This document shows positions 44,139-52,212 of a stretch of DNA of 64,000 bases, one piece after another. A program made the position numbers and the translations under genes. The stretch comes from CAXXIC01 sp049315325 (GTDB lineage Bacteria; Bacteroidota; Bacteroidia; Bacteroidales; UBA7332), in assembly GCA_049315325.1 (NCBI GenBank), contig JBMOKJ010000007.1:91247-155246 (forward strand), given 5' to 3'. Every line of letters begins with the position of its first letter. Within the stretch, counting starts at the first letter, position 1. The notes under the pieces are model-generated. The model made no database searches and was not told where the DNA came from. It saw nothing but the letters and a program-made list of their open reading frames with translations.

Positions 44139-44356
44139 AAAAGTGTGTTTTTGAAATCAAAGTAAAGTCTCTTTACATAGGCAATGCGTTTTGTTTTTAG
44201 ATGTATTTGTACTGCAAATGAAAACCATTTTATCGAAAAAACAAAATAATTTGCCATTTTTCTTAAAATAATCGTCGTAAATAGAATAAATTTAGCAGAG
44301 AGTAATAACTTTTCGGATTAATTAAGCCAATTTTTATTAAAATCAATCGGTAGTAT

Positions 44357-45640
44357 TTATAAGCTCGAAAGATAATCGGCAACAACAAAGGTACTCCCTC
44401 CAATAAAAATAAAATCTTCGGCTTTAGCTTGTTTTTGTGCAGCAGACACTGCCTCTGGCACTGAAGCGAATACATCGCCAAACAACTTATAATCAGCAGC
44501 TAATGCAGATAAATCAAATTCGGACAATGCACGTGGAATAGCTGCTTTGGTAAAATAATATCGCGCTGTGTGCGGCAACATACTCAATACTTTTCGAATA
44601 TCTTTGTCGTTGACCATTCCAATCACGATGTGCAGTTGATCAAATGATTCATTGCGTAATTGTTGAACCACATAGCCAATTCCTGCTTCGTTGTGCCCCG
44701 TATCGCACACCATTTTCGGAGCGTCAGATAATTTTTGCCAACGTCCTTGCAAACCAGTAAGAGCACACACATTTGCAAAGCCGCTCTTTACCGCTTCATT
44801 TGGAATGGTATAACCAAGTTTAATCAACGAATCGACCGCAGTGAGAACCGTTGCGGCATTTTTATCTTGACAAAGACCACCAAGTTCACCCACCACATCG
44901 CCAAATGGTTTGGTTTCGAAAAGCCAATGCCCTTTTTTATCAATTTGTGCCGTCAAAATAATTGATTCATCTACTGCAAAACGGATTGGAGCATTCTCCA
45001 GAGCTGCTTTGGCTTCGAATACGGCGCGGACTTCGCCTTCAGCTTCTCCGATGACCACAGGCACGACTTGTTTGATGATTCCTGCTTTTTCAGCTGCTAT
45101 TTTTGGCAACGTGTCGCCTAAAAACTGCACGTGATCGAAACTGATATTCGTTATAACAGACAAGTCAGGAGTGATAATATTTGTGCTATCGAGCCTACCG
45201 CCAAGACCCACTTCGATAATCGCCACATCGACCTCACAATGAGCAAAGTAGTCGAATGCCATCATCATTGTCAGCTCGAAAAACGAAGGACTAATTTGCT
45301 CAGAGAAAGCGCGGTGATCCTCCACAAAATCAACTACAAACTGCTGCGAAATCATTTCGCCATTTACCCGAATGCGTTCTCTGAAATCGACCAAGTGTGG
45401 CGATGTGTAAAGTCCGGTTTTGTAGCCTGCCTGTTGCAATATGGAAGCGAGCAGATGCGACGTAGAACCTTTCCCATTTGTGCCTGCAACGTGGATGGTT
45501 TTGTATCGACGGTGTGGATGATCAAGGTAATCATCCAATGCGAGGCTATTATCCAACCCCTCTTTGTAAGCAGATGCTCCTGTCCGTTGAAAGATAGGAA
45601 GACGACTGAAAAGGTATTCGATGGTTTGCTCGTAATTCAT
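44357..45640 (-). CDS. folC: Folylpolyglutamate synthase / dihydrofolate synthase
   Basis: 427 residues. Mur-ligase P-loop HVAGTNGKGSTSHLL at residues 50-64, then YTSPHLVDFRERIRVNGEMI, and SFDHVQFLGDTLPKIAAEKAGI. The catalytic TGHNEAGI is typical of the FolC family (usually DGAHNP). It adds glutamates to dihydropteroate and folates. It is monocistronic; a copy of the 181-bp element lies upstream. Confidence 0.95.
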   Translation of the reverse strand: MNYEQTIEYLFSRLPIFQRTGASAYKEGLDNSLALDDYLDHPHRRYKTIHVAGTNGKGSTSHLLASILQQAGYKTGLYTSPHLVDFRERIRVNGEMISQQFVVDFVEDHRAFSEQISPSFFELTMMMAFDYFAHCEVDVAIIEVGLGGRLDSTNIITPDLSVITNISFDHVQFLGDTLPKIAAEKAGIIKQVVPVVIGEAEGEVRAVFEAKAALENAPIRFAVDESIILTAQIDKKGHWLFETKPFGDVVGELGGLCQDKNAATVLTAVDSLIKLGYTIPNEAVKSGFANVCALTGLQGRWQKLSDAPKMVCDTGHNEAGIGYVVQQLRNESFDQLHIVIGMVNDKDIRKVLSMLPHTARYYFTKAAIPRALSEFDLSALAADYKLFGDVFASVPEAVSAAQKQAKAEDFIFIGGSTFVVADYLSSL

Positions 45641-45694
45641 CTTGTTTTTTCTATTTTTGCTCTATCAGAAAAATTGAGTGAAGCAAGATATTCT

Positions 45695-45875
45695 TTCGCT
45701 ACCGCGGGTCTTACGTTTTTTTTGGCGCAAAAAAAAGTAAGCAAAAAAAACATAGTCGAAATAACTCGCTCAATCGTCCAAATAGCTTATTTCCATTGTT
45801 TAAACAATGGAAGTTGGACTCACTCACTCTACAAGATTTCGACGTTTGGTATTTGTGTTTGTCCCCGCTGGGACT
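45695..45875 (+). repeat. 181-bp structured dispersed element, copy 5
   Basis: Near-identical to copy 3. It differs in the first hairpin (CTTACG against CTTGCT) and the last hairpin (CGCT loop against CACT). The outer flanks CTTTCGC and GCGAAAG can pair. It lies between divergent folC and phoH. Confidence 0.85.
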
Positions 45876-45924
45876 TGCGAAAGTGATTCACTCCATTAAA
45901 AAAAAAATTAAGAAAAAGAATACC

Positions 45925-45932
45925 TACTTTTG
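45925..45932 (+). promoter_or_regulatory. -7 promoter element of the PIN-PhoH gene
   Basis: TACTTTTG, exact TAnnTTTG, about 110 bases before the chosen ATG. Confidence 0.55.
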
Positions 45933-46039
45933 TTGTAATGAATCATTGATTATTTACCTAAAATAATCCACTATAAAAGTTGGTTTAACGAAAATATTGT
46001 CTAATTTTAATGCAAATATCAACAATAAATTTGAAAGTC

Positions 46040-47365
46040 ATGGGAGTGAAAAAGAATTTTGTGTTGGATACAAACATTATCCTCCACGATTACAAGTGTT
46101 TAGAGAGTTTCGAAGACAACGATTTATACATACCGATTGTCGTGCTCGAAGAGCTGGATAAGTTTAAAAAGGGTTCGGAACAAATCAATTTCAATGCCCG
46201 TGAATTTGTGCGGCAACTCGATGAGTTGAGCAATAACGACCTTTTTAAGAAAGGTGCGGACCTTGGTCCTGGTCTTGGGAAATTATTTATCATTGTGAAC
46301 GATCGCATCGAACCCGAAGTGGCGGAAGTATTTATGGAACGAAGCCCCGACCACAAGATTCTTTCGTCTGCCCTTTCGTTGATGAAAAAAGCGCCCAAAA
46401 CAAAAACCATTCTCGTGACCAAAGATGTCAATCTGCGAATGAAAGCGCGTGCGCTAGGCATCGTCACCGAAGACTACATCAACGACAAAGTGACCAATGT
46501 AGATCTGTTCGACAAAAAAGAGCAGATTTTTACAGACGTTAATCCCGATTTGATTGATAAAATTTATGCGTCGAAAGAGGGCGTTGATATTGGTGAATTC
46601 GAACATGGAAGCTTGCTACAACCAAACGAATGCTTTATTATGCAGAGTATCCGTTCGTCGGTATTGGTGCGTTACAATCCTTTCAACAAGATGATTACCA
46701 AAATCAAGAAGGATAAAAACTACGGCATTGAACCACGCAACGCCGAGCAGAGTTTCGCCTTCGAAGTGCTCAACGACAAAGAGATACAGCTCGTTGCCAT
46801 CACCGGAAAGGCAGGAACGGGAAAAACGCTGCTTGCATTGGCATCGGCTCTGAAACAACACCAGGAGTACAAACAGATACTCCTCGCCCGCCCCATTGTG
46901 TCGTTAGCAAACAAAGACATCGGATTTTTGCCGGGTGACGAAAAGCAGAAGATTGCGCCCTATATGCAACCGCTGTTCGACAACCTTACCGTTATCAAAC
47001 ATCAGTTTGCACCCACCTCTGCTGATCGCAAAATCATCGAAGATATGCTCATCAACAATCAATTGGTGATTGAAGCATTGGCTTTTATTCGAGGAAGAAG
47101 CCTTTCCGAAACTTTTTGCATCATCGACGAGGCGCAAAACCTCACGCCACACGAAGTGAAAACTATCGTAACCCGTGCCGGAGAAAACACAAAAATGGTC
47201 TTCACAGGCGACATTCAACAAATCGACTCGCCGTATCTCGATGCCGAATCGAACGGACTGGCTTATTTGATTGATAAAATGAAAGGTCAGGAGATATTTG
47301 CTCACATCAACCTACTGAAAGGCGAACGAAGCAAATTATCGGAATTGGCTAGTAATTTATTATAG
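46040..47365 (+). CDS. PIN domain-PhoH family ATPase
   Basis: 441 residues from ATG 46040 (MGVKKNFVLDTNIILHD); an in-frame ATG ten codons earlier (46010) is possible. The N-terminal PIN RNase domain (about 1-150) has Asp10 in FVLDTNI, the Glu in IVVLEELDKFK, an ILVTKDVNLR Asp and NDKVTNVDLF. The C-terminal PhoH domain has Walker A TGKAGTGKTLLAL near residue 256, Walker B FCIIDEAQNLTPHE and FTGDIQQID. It belongs to the YlaK-like PIN-PhoH class, thought to unwind and cleave RNA. It is a single gene. Confidence 0.93.
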   Translation: MGVKKNFVLDTNIILHDYKCLESFEDNDLYIPIVVLEELDKFKKGSEQINFNAREFVRQLDELSNNDLFKKGADLGPGLGKLFIIVNDRIEPEVAEVFMERSPDHKILSSALSLMKKAPKTKTILVTKDVNLRMKARALGIVTEDYINDKVTNVDLFDKKEQIFTDVNPDLIDKIYASKEGVDIGEFEHGSLLQPNECFIMQSIRSSVLVRYNPFNKMITKIKKDKNYGIEPRNAEQSFAFEVLNDKEIQLVAITGKAGTGKTLLALASALKQHQEYKQILLARPIVSLANKDIGFLPGDEKQKIAPYMQPLFDNLTVIKHQFAPTSADRKIIEDMLINNQLVIEALAFIRGRSLSETFCIIDEAQNLTPHEVKTIVTRAGENTKMVFTGDIQQIDSPYLDAESNGLAYLIDKMKGQEIFAHINLLKGERSKLSELASNLL

Positions 47366-47423
47366 CCTATTTAAATAGCAAAGTCTGCCTTTCGAAAAAG
47401 ATCTAGCAGATCGAAAATAATCA

Positions 47424-48137
47424 ATGATGAAAAAAATTCACCAATTTATTATTCTGTTCGCATTTACGCTATTTACACTGTCGTGCAACAAAGATTCTGT
47501 AGTCGACCCTTCAACTACCAATAAGCAGATACCGGTGGACAGTCTCTATTTCTCCTGCAAAATTGATGGTGCTCGAATTGTATTGCAATCTCCGCATTCG
47601 ACATTTTATTCTTGGAGCGGTAGTACCCAGCGGTTGTATAAAGTAAAAAACAGTCCCAAAGACTCCACAATTGTTGGTTTTGTAGAAGAATTCCACAACG
47701 ACAGTTTGTTTATAAAAATAGGTTTTAGCAGAACAGTTTTGGCAGATACAACCATCAGTTTTCCAAACACAGGCGAAAACTTCAAAGACAGAATATACAA
47801 ACTGGGGATCATTCCACTGCAATACCTTCCACCGATTTCAGATATTAAATCTCTTCCCGAAGAAAATCAGGGATTCTACATCACGATATTGGATTATGAA
47901 CACAACATTCAATACACCAGCTACAAGAATTTCAACCCCGATCGTTCTGCTTCAAGTTACAATGAATTCAAAAAAGGGACTTCCTGCGTAATCAACGAAT
48001 CAAATCCACTGGAAAACAAAATCTATACCAACGTACGATTTATCAATGTCGATTTTGCCTGCAAACTTTACCAATTGACAACGAATTCCTCCAAAATCAT
48101 TACAATCACCGAAGGCAAAATCATTGGAGTTTTCTGA
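47424..48137 (+). CDS. Lipoprotein of unknown function
   Basis: 237 residues. The signal sequence MMKKIHQFIILFAFTLFTLSC ends in a lipobox with Cys21, then CNKDSVVDPS, typical for a Bacteroidetes surface or periplasmic lipoprotein. The rest is beta-rich (PVDSLYFSCKIDGARIVLQS, FIKIGFSRTVLADTTISF). There are three further cysteines. I recognise no domain. It lies 58 bases after the PhoH gene and may be co-transcribed. Confidence 0.6.
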   Translation: MMKKIHQFIILFAFTLFTLSCNKDSVVDPSTTNKQIPVDSLYFSCKIDGARIVLQSPHSTFYSWSGSTQRLYKVKNSPKDSTIVGFVEEFHNDSLFIKIGFSRTVLADTTISFPNTGENFKDRIYKLGIIPLQYLPPISDIKSLPEENQGFYITILDYEHNIQYTSYKNFNPDRSASSYNEFKKGTSCVINESNPLENKIYTNVRFINVDFACKLYQLTTNSSKIITITEGKIIGVF

Positions 48138-48254
48138 GTGAAGATGATTGGTTGTAAAAGAAGGTTACAGAACAACAAGCAACAAAAAAACATCCAAACT
48201 AATTTTTTTGCGTTAAAATCAGATATTGCAATACCAACTTCAAATTTTTATGTA

Positions 48255-48262
48255 TATCTTTG
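48255..48262 (+). promoter_or_regulatory. -7 promoter element of the Cys-repeat protein gene
   Basis: TATCTTTG, exact TAnnTTTG, 50 bases before the ATG at 48313. Confidence 0.6.
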
Positions 48263-48312
48263 ATATTCAAATGGTAAACATACGTTTTTGATAACCCTTA
48301 AAATACCTATTT

Positions 48313-50910
48313 ATGAAAAGAAGAGTACTATTTCTAGTTGTGATGTCCTTAGTCATCTCTTTTTCGACAGTTGTAAAAGGACAATTTATACCGGCTGACT
48401 CGTTGAAACCGGTATATGGTTGCACCGATCCGAAAGCGAAGAACTTCAATCCGTATGCTACTGTGAAAGATGGTAGTTGTGTGTATGGCGACCCAACGAC
48501 AACGGTTGTGTATGGTTGCATGGACAAGAGTGCGAAAAACTACAACCCGTATGCAAACAAACAACTTGCTAACAGTTGCATCTACAGCGACACCATCAAA
48601 CCAATCTATGGCTGCACGGATAAGTATGCCAAGAACTACAACCCATCAGCTACCAAACCAGATGGAAGCTGCGTGTACGGCGATTCTACAGTGGTAGGCA
48701 TTATTTATGGTTGCATGGACAAGAGTGCGAAAAACTACAACCCGTATGCAAACAAGCAACTTGCAAACAGTTGCATCTACAGCGATAGCATCAAGCCAAT
48801 CTATGGCTGTATGGATAAGTATGCCAAGAACTTCAACCCATCGGCTACCAAACCAGATGGAAGCTGTGTGTACGGCGATTCTACAGTGGTAGGCATTATT
48901 TATGGTTGCATGGACAAGAGTGCCAAAAACTTCAACCCGCATGCTACCGATCAGATAGACGGAAGTTGTATGTATGGCGACTCTACTGGGGTAGGTATTA
49001 TATGGGGATGTATGGACAAGAGTGCAAAAAACTATAATCCGTTTGCAAACAAACAGTTTGAAGGAAGTTGTTATTATGGCGACTCTACCGTAGTTGGTAT
49101 TATCTATGGCTGCATGGACAAATATGCTAAAAACTTCAACCCGTATGCAAACAAACAACTCGCTTACAGTTGTATTTACACCGACAGCATCAAACCAAAC
49201 TATGGCTGCATGGATAAGTATGCCAAGAACTTCAACCCATCGGCTACAACACCCGACGGAAGTTGCATATATGGTGATTCAACGATTATACAAATCATCT
49301 ATGGTTGTATGGATAGAAACGCCAAGAATTTCAACCCACGTGCTACCGATCAGATCGACGGAAGTTGTGTATATGGCGATTCCACTGTAGTTGGTATTAT
49401 CTATGGTTGTATGGACAAATATGCCAAGAACTTCAATCCGTATGCTACCAAACAATTGGCAAATAGCTGCTATTATGGTGATTCGACCAAAATTGAAATC
49501 TTTGGTTGCACAGATGCCAATGCGCTCAACTTCAACAAATATGCCAATATAAACAATGGTAGTTGCATCTACAAAGACACAACTTCGCTGATTGTATATG
49601 GCTGCCAAGACACGAAAGCTATCAACTACAATCCGAAAGCGGTGAAAGACAACGGACGCTGCTTCTACGACTCCACGGCAGTGATTATTGGATGCAATGA
49701 CCCTGCCGCTCTCAATTTCAACCCAATGGCGAAGATCAACAACTACAATTGCATCTACACCAATGTGTATGCCGGATGCACCGATTCGTTGGCCATCAAC
49801 TACCGACCATTTGCAAACGTCAGCGACGGCTCGTGCAAATACGACTACCGCGTATGGGGATGCACCGACAAAAATGCCGTCAACTTCAATCCTATGGCTA
49901 ACAAAAACGACGGCAACTGCGAATATCAAAAAGTGATATTTGGTTGCACCGACAAAATGGCGTTGAACTACAATCCTATTGCAAACAAAGATAACCGCAC
50001 GTGTGTGTATCCATCAAAAGGAATGCTTGGCTGTGTGGATCGATTTGCACTCAACTACAATCCGAATGCAAAAACAGACAACGGAAGTTGCGTGTACGAA
50101 ACGATAAGCGACACCATCAGTGGATGTATGGACAGAGCAGCGCTGAACTTCAATCCGATTGCAACAAAAGGAAATGGTAAATGCGTGTACGACAAACCTT
50201 CATTTGGTGGATGTACGTCGCCAATGGCGCTCAACTACAACCGCAAAGCAACCGAAGACGATGGCAGCTGTGTGTATGCAAAACCAATGAATAGCGCACT
50301 ACCTACTACATTGGTGGAATTGATGACACTAGCCGACACATTGGGCGTGGTGGTCGAAAACGCTTGCACATTCGACTTCACAAAACCAATCGACAGCGTC
50401 TATTTGATTAGCATTAAGAAACTTGCACCGAAAGAGGTAGAAGTAGAAGTTGGAATCGTGCAAGGAGCCGTCACTACAAAAGTGAAAGCAACGCTGACAA
50501 TCGACAAAGTTGGTCCAACGCTGGTCTATCTATCGTTGGTGTGCAACAGTGGTGCTACTGGTTTCCGCTCAGCAAATACGGTTTCTGTTCAAGGAGCAAC
50601 AGTGTCTGCTGTAATCAACGATTTGTCGTCGGCAGTGCCTGTTCTTCGTCAAGATAAGTTGGGATTGAATGTGTATCCAGTGCCTGCGAGAGAACGCTTG
50701 AATGTTGCATTTGCGTTGAAGAGCGAAGACATCGTGCAACTGAAAGTACAATCCGCCGACGGAAAAGTGGTGATATCTACCCGCGAAGCTGCATCGACTG
50801 GCAACAACCAATTCACAATCAACACATCGAAACTGCAAAAAGGACTCTATTTCCTAAGCATCGTGAAAGATGGTGTAACCGTGCAGACACAAAAATTCAC
50901 CAAAAACTAA
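48313..50910 (+). CDS. T9SS-exported protein with 20 Cys-pair repeats
   Basis: 865 residues. A signal peptide covers 1-23. Residues about 35-657 are 20 repeats of 25-32 residues with the pattern GC(M/T)DxxAxNxNPxAxxxDGSCxY, each with exactly two cysteines. This is the GCTD...DGSC repeat common in Bacteroidetes surface proteins. Then follows a non-repeat beta region (about 660-780) and a type IX secretion sorting domain at about 783-865 (LGLNVYPVPARERLNV, LQKGLYFLSIVKDGV). It is expected on the cell surface or secreted. Repeats 1-11 are almost identical to each other also at DNA level and probably arose recently; repeats 12-20 are diverged. A terminator-like hairpin follows. Confidence 0.9.
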   Translation: MKRRVLFLVVMSLVISFSTVVKGQFIPADSLKPVYGCTDPKAKNFNPYATVKDGSCVYGDPTTTVVYGCMDKSAKNYNPYANKQLANSCIYSDTIKPIYGCTDKYAKNYNPSATKPDGSCVYGDSTVVGIIYGCMDKSAKNYNPYANKQLANSCIYSDSIKPIYGCMDKYAKNFNPSATKPDGSCVYGDSTVVGIIYGCMDKSAKNFNPHATDQIDGSCMYGDSTGVGIIWGCMDKSAKNYNPFANKQFEGSCYYGDSTVVGIIYGCMDKYAKNFNPYANKQLAYSCIYTDSIKPNYGCMDKYAKNFNPSATTPDGSCIYGDSTIIQIIYGCMDRNAKNFNPRATDQIDGSCVYGDSTVVGIIYGCMDKYAKNFNPYATKQLANSCYYGDSTKIEIFGCTDANALNFNKYANINNGSCIYKDTTSLIVYGCQDTKAINYNPKAVKDNGRCFYDSTAVIIGCNDPAALNFNPMAKINNYNCIYTNVYAGCTDSLAINYRPFANVSDGSCKYDYRVWGCTDKNAVNFNPMANKNDGNCEYQKVIFGCTDKMALNYNPIANKDNRTCVYPSKGMLGCVDRFALNYNPNAKTDNGSCVYETISDTISGCMDRAALNFNPIATKGNGKCVYDKPSFGGCTSPMALNYNRKATEDDGSCVYAKPMNSALPTTLVELMTLADTLGVVVENACTFDFTKPIDSVYLISIKKLAPKEVEVEVGIVQGAVTTKVKATLTIDKVGPTLVYLSLVCNSGATGFRSANTVSVQGATVSAVINDLSSAVPVLRQDKLGLNVYPVPARERLNVAFALKSEDIVQLKVQSADGKVVISTREAASTGNNQFTINTSKLQKGLYFLSIVKDGVTVQTQKFTKN

Positions 50911-50930
50911 CTCAATCAACAGTTGATTTG

Positions 50931-50938
50931 TATATTTG
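50931..50938 (+). promoter_or_regulatory. -7 promoter element upstream of the glutaredoxin-like gene
   Basis: TATATTTG, exact TAnnTTTG, immediately before the hairpin 50940-50970 that ends the repeat-protein gene. Initiation would fall inside the hairpin, an unusual overlap of terminator and promoter. Confidence 0.5.
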
Positions 50939-50939
50939 T

Positions 50940-50975
50940 AGACCTAACAGAACTCGTTTTTGTTAGGTCTATTAT
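50940..50975 (+). terminator. Terminator of the Cys-repeat protein gene
   Basis: AGACCTAACA pairs with TGTTAGGTCT (50961-50970), 10 bp, followed by ATTATTATT. The T-tract is weak. Confidence 0.6.
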
Positions 50976-50996
50976 TATTCCATAACTTCATTTGCA

Positions 50997-51656
50997 ATGA
51001 AACGAATCGCAACAGTGCTTTTATTCACGGTTTTTCTGACGAACGGATTTTCACAAACCGATTCGTTGGTGCTTTTCACCAAACCCGGATGCAGCAATTG
51101 CAATGCCGCAAAACTACAATTGCATCAAAATAGAATCGCATTTAAAGAGCACAGCCTCGAATCGGACAACAACGGACGACGCATGCTGCAACTACTCGCA
51201 AAAGCGGGATACAAAGAGCGCATCTATCTTCCGGTGATTTTGCTCAACAACAGACTTTATCATCCTGCGTACCAAAGCGACACGGGACTCGCAACGATGG
51301 CTTTGCCCGATGTGGTAGATTCGCTTGTAGCACGACAAAAACGGGGTGCACTACATCTACCAATTGAAATAGCAGCAAAACGTACTGAAACGACCGCTGC
51401 AATAGAACATTCAGCAGAATGCGAAGTAAATGCTTCAACGTTTTACCTCATAAATTCTACTTTCGCCACCGAGCCAGAAGCCAAAGCAGAGATGAACCGC
51501 TTGATAAAAGAGGGATATATCTATGCCGGATTTCTCTTTACCAAAGGCAAATACCAGGTCTATTCGAAGTTCTTCTTCGACAAAGCAATGGCAGAATCGG
51601 AGTTGCAACGCGCCAAACTCGAAAAGGCTGCGTCGTATTTGATTGAGGTGAAATAG
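50997..51656 (+). CDS. Periplasmic glutaredoxin-like plus SPOR-like protein
   Basis: 219 residues with a signal peptide (about 1-19). An N-terminal thioredoxin/glutaredoxin fold has the redox pair Cys32 and Cys35 (FTKPGCSNCNAAK) and the cis-Pro loop IYLPVILLNN. The C-terminal 70 residues (STFYLINSTFATEPEAKAEMN, GKYQVYSKFFFDK, AELQRAKLEK-like helix) resemble a SPOR-type module that binds denuded peptidoglycan. The combination, redox plus peptidoglycan binding, is unusual. It may reduce or isomerise disulphides at the division site or of the Cys-rich protein encoded just upstream. The SPOR assignment is tentative. Confidence 0.65.
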   Translation: MKRIATVLLFTVFLTNGFSQTDSLVLFTKPGCSNCNAAKLQLHQNRIAFKEHSLESDNNGRRMLQLLAKAGYKERIYLPVILLNNRLYHPAYQSDTGLATMALPDVVDSLVARQKRGALHLPIEIAAKRTETTAAIEHSAECEVNASTFYLINSTFATEPEAKAEMNRLIKEGYIYAGFLFTKGKYQVYSKFFFDKAMAESELQRAKLEKAASYLIEVK

Positions 51657-52048
51657 AGTGGGAAAACTCTCTACTAAATAACACCTCCGACTATGTCGCA
51701 TTAAACAAACATTTATTCGCATATATTTTTATAATCTGCAATAGTTATAAAGACATGATTAAATAGGACTGATCGCTTCTAGTTATTAGAACCAATATAT
51801 AAAACTGTATTTGTGAGAGTCTAGTGAAAAGTACTATTTTTTCAAAATTTCAGTACCAGATTTATCCAATAAGTTATTTTTAGTTTTTATCTTTGGGAAA
51901 TTGAAATTTTATAGCGTTTGGTAGTGCGAAAAACTGTTGTTTGATGAAAGTTGGTCAAAAATTTGAGATTGGAAAGACACCACTGACAACAGGGGCAAAG
52001 CCAAAACGAAATAAATAAATTGAAAAATTGGAGATTATATAAATTGGA
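51657..52048. other. Intergenic; boundary of the AT-rich accessory region, no gene seen
   Basis: No frame of useful length and no recognised RNA or repeat. Composition becomes clearly more AT-rich from here to the end of the window. The four TGGCGCATA half-sites begin at its right end. Confidence 0.5.
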
Positions 52049-52169
52049 TATGCGCCATAAATACATCAAACCTTTAAACCGTAATTATCTGAATTTCAGA
52101 GAATTTATTTTTTCATAAGTTCGATATATGCGCCATACAATGGCGCATACACAAATTGATTGGCGCATA
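52049..52169 (+). promoter_or_regulatory. Four copies of the half-site TATGCGCCA / TGGCGCATA before the accessory module
   Basis: TATGCGCCA at 52049-52057 and 52127-52135, and its complement TGGCGCATA at 52141-52149 and 52161-52169. The middle two form a perfect palindrome with a 5-base centre. They lie 44-164 bases before the ATG at 52213. The arrangement suits an operator, or remnants of a palindromic repeat; which one is not known. Confidence 0.5.
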
Positions 52170-52212
52170 CATAGATGTTGCCTGCAACCTTAAACAACAA
52201 ACCGTCAATAAT

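Noticed and set aside
31990..45885. Short frames reading AQKKVSKKN... in several copies of the 181-bp element
   Set aside because: The poly-A length differs between copies (8 or 9), which shifts the frame; the apex is variable and compensatory pairing is kept instead. This is structure, not coding.
49279..49929. Long antisense frames opposite the Cys-repeat gene
   Set aside because: Repeat-driven shadow frames; the sense strand has signal peptide, ordered repeats and a T9SS tail.
52156..52212. TTG start of the giant accessory protein
   Set aside because: It would translate across a TGGCGCATA half-site and the GTTGCCTGC boundary; the ATG at 52213 starts a normal STAS-like strand.
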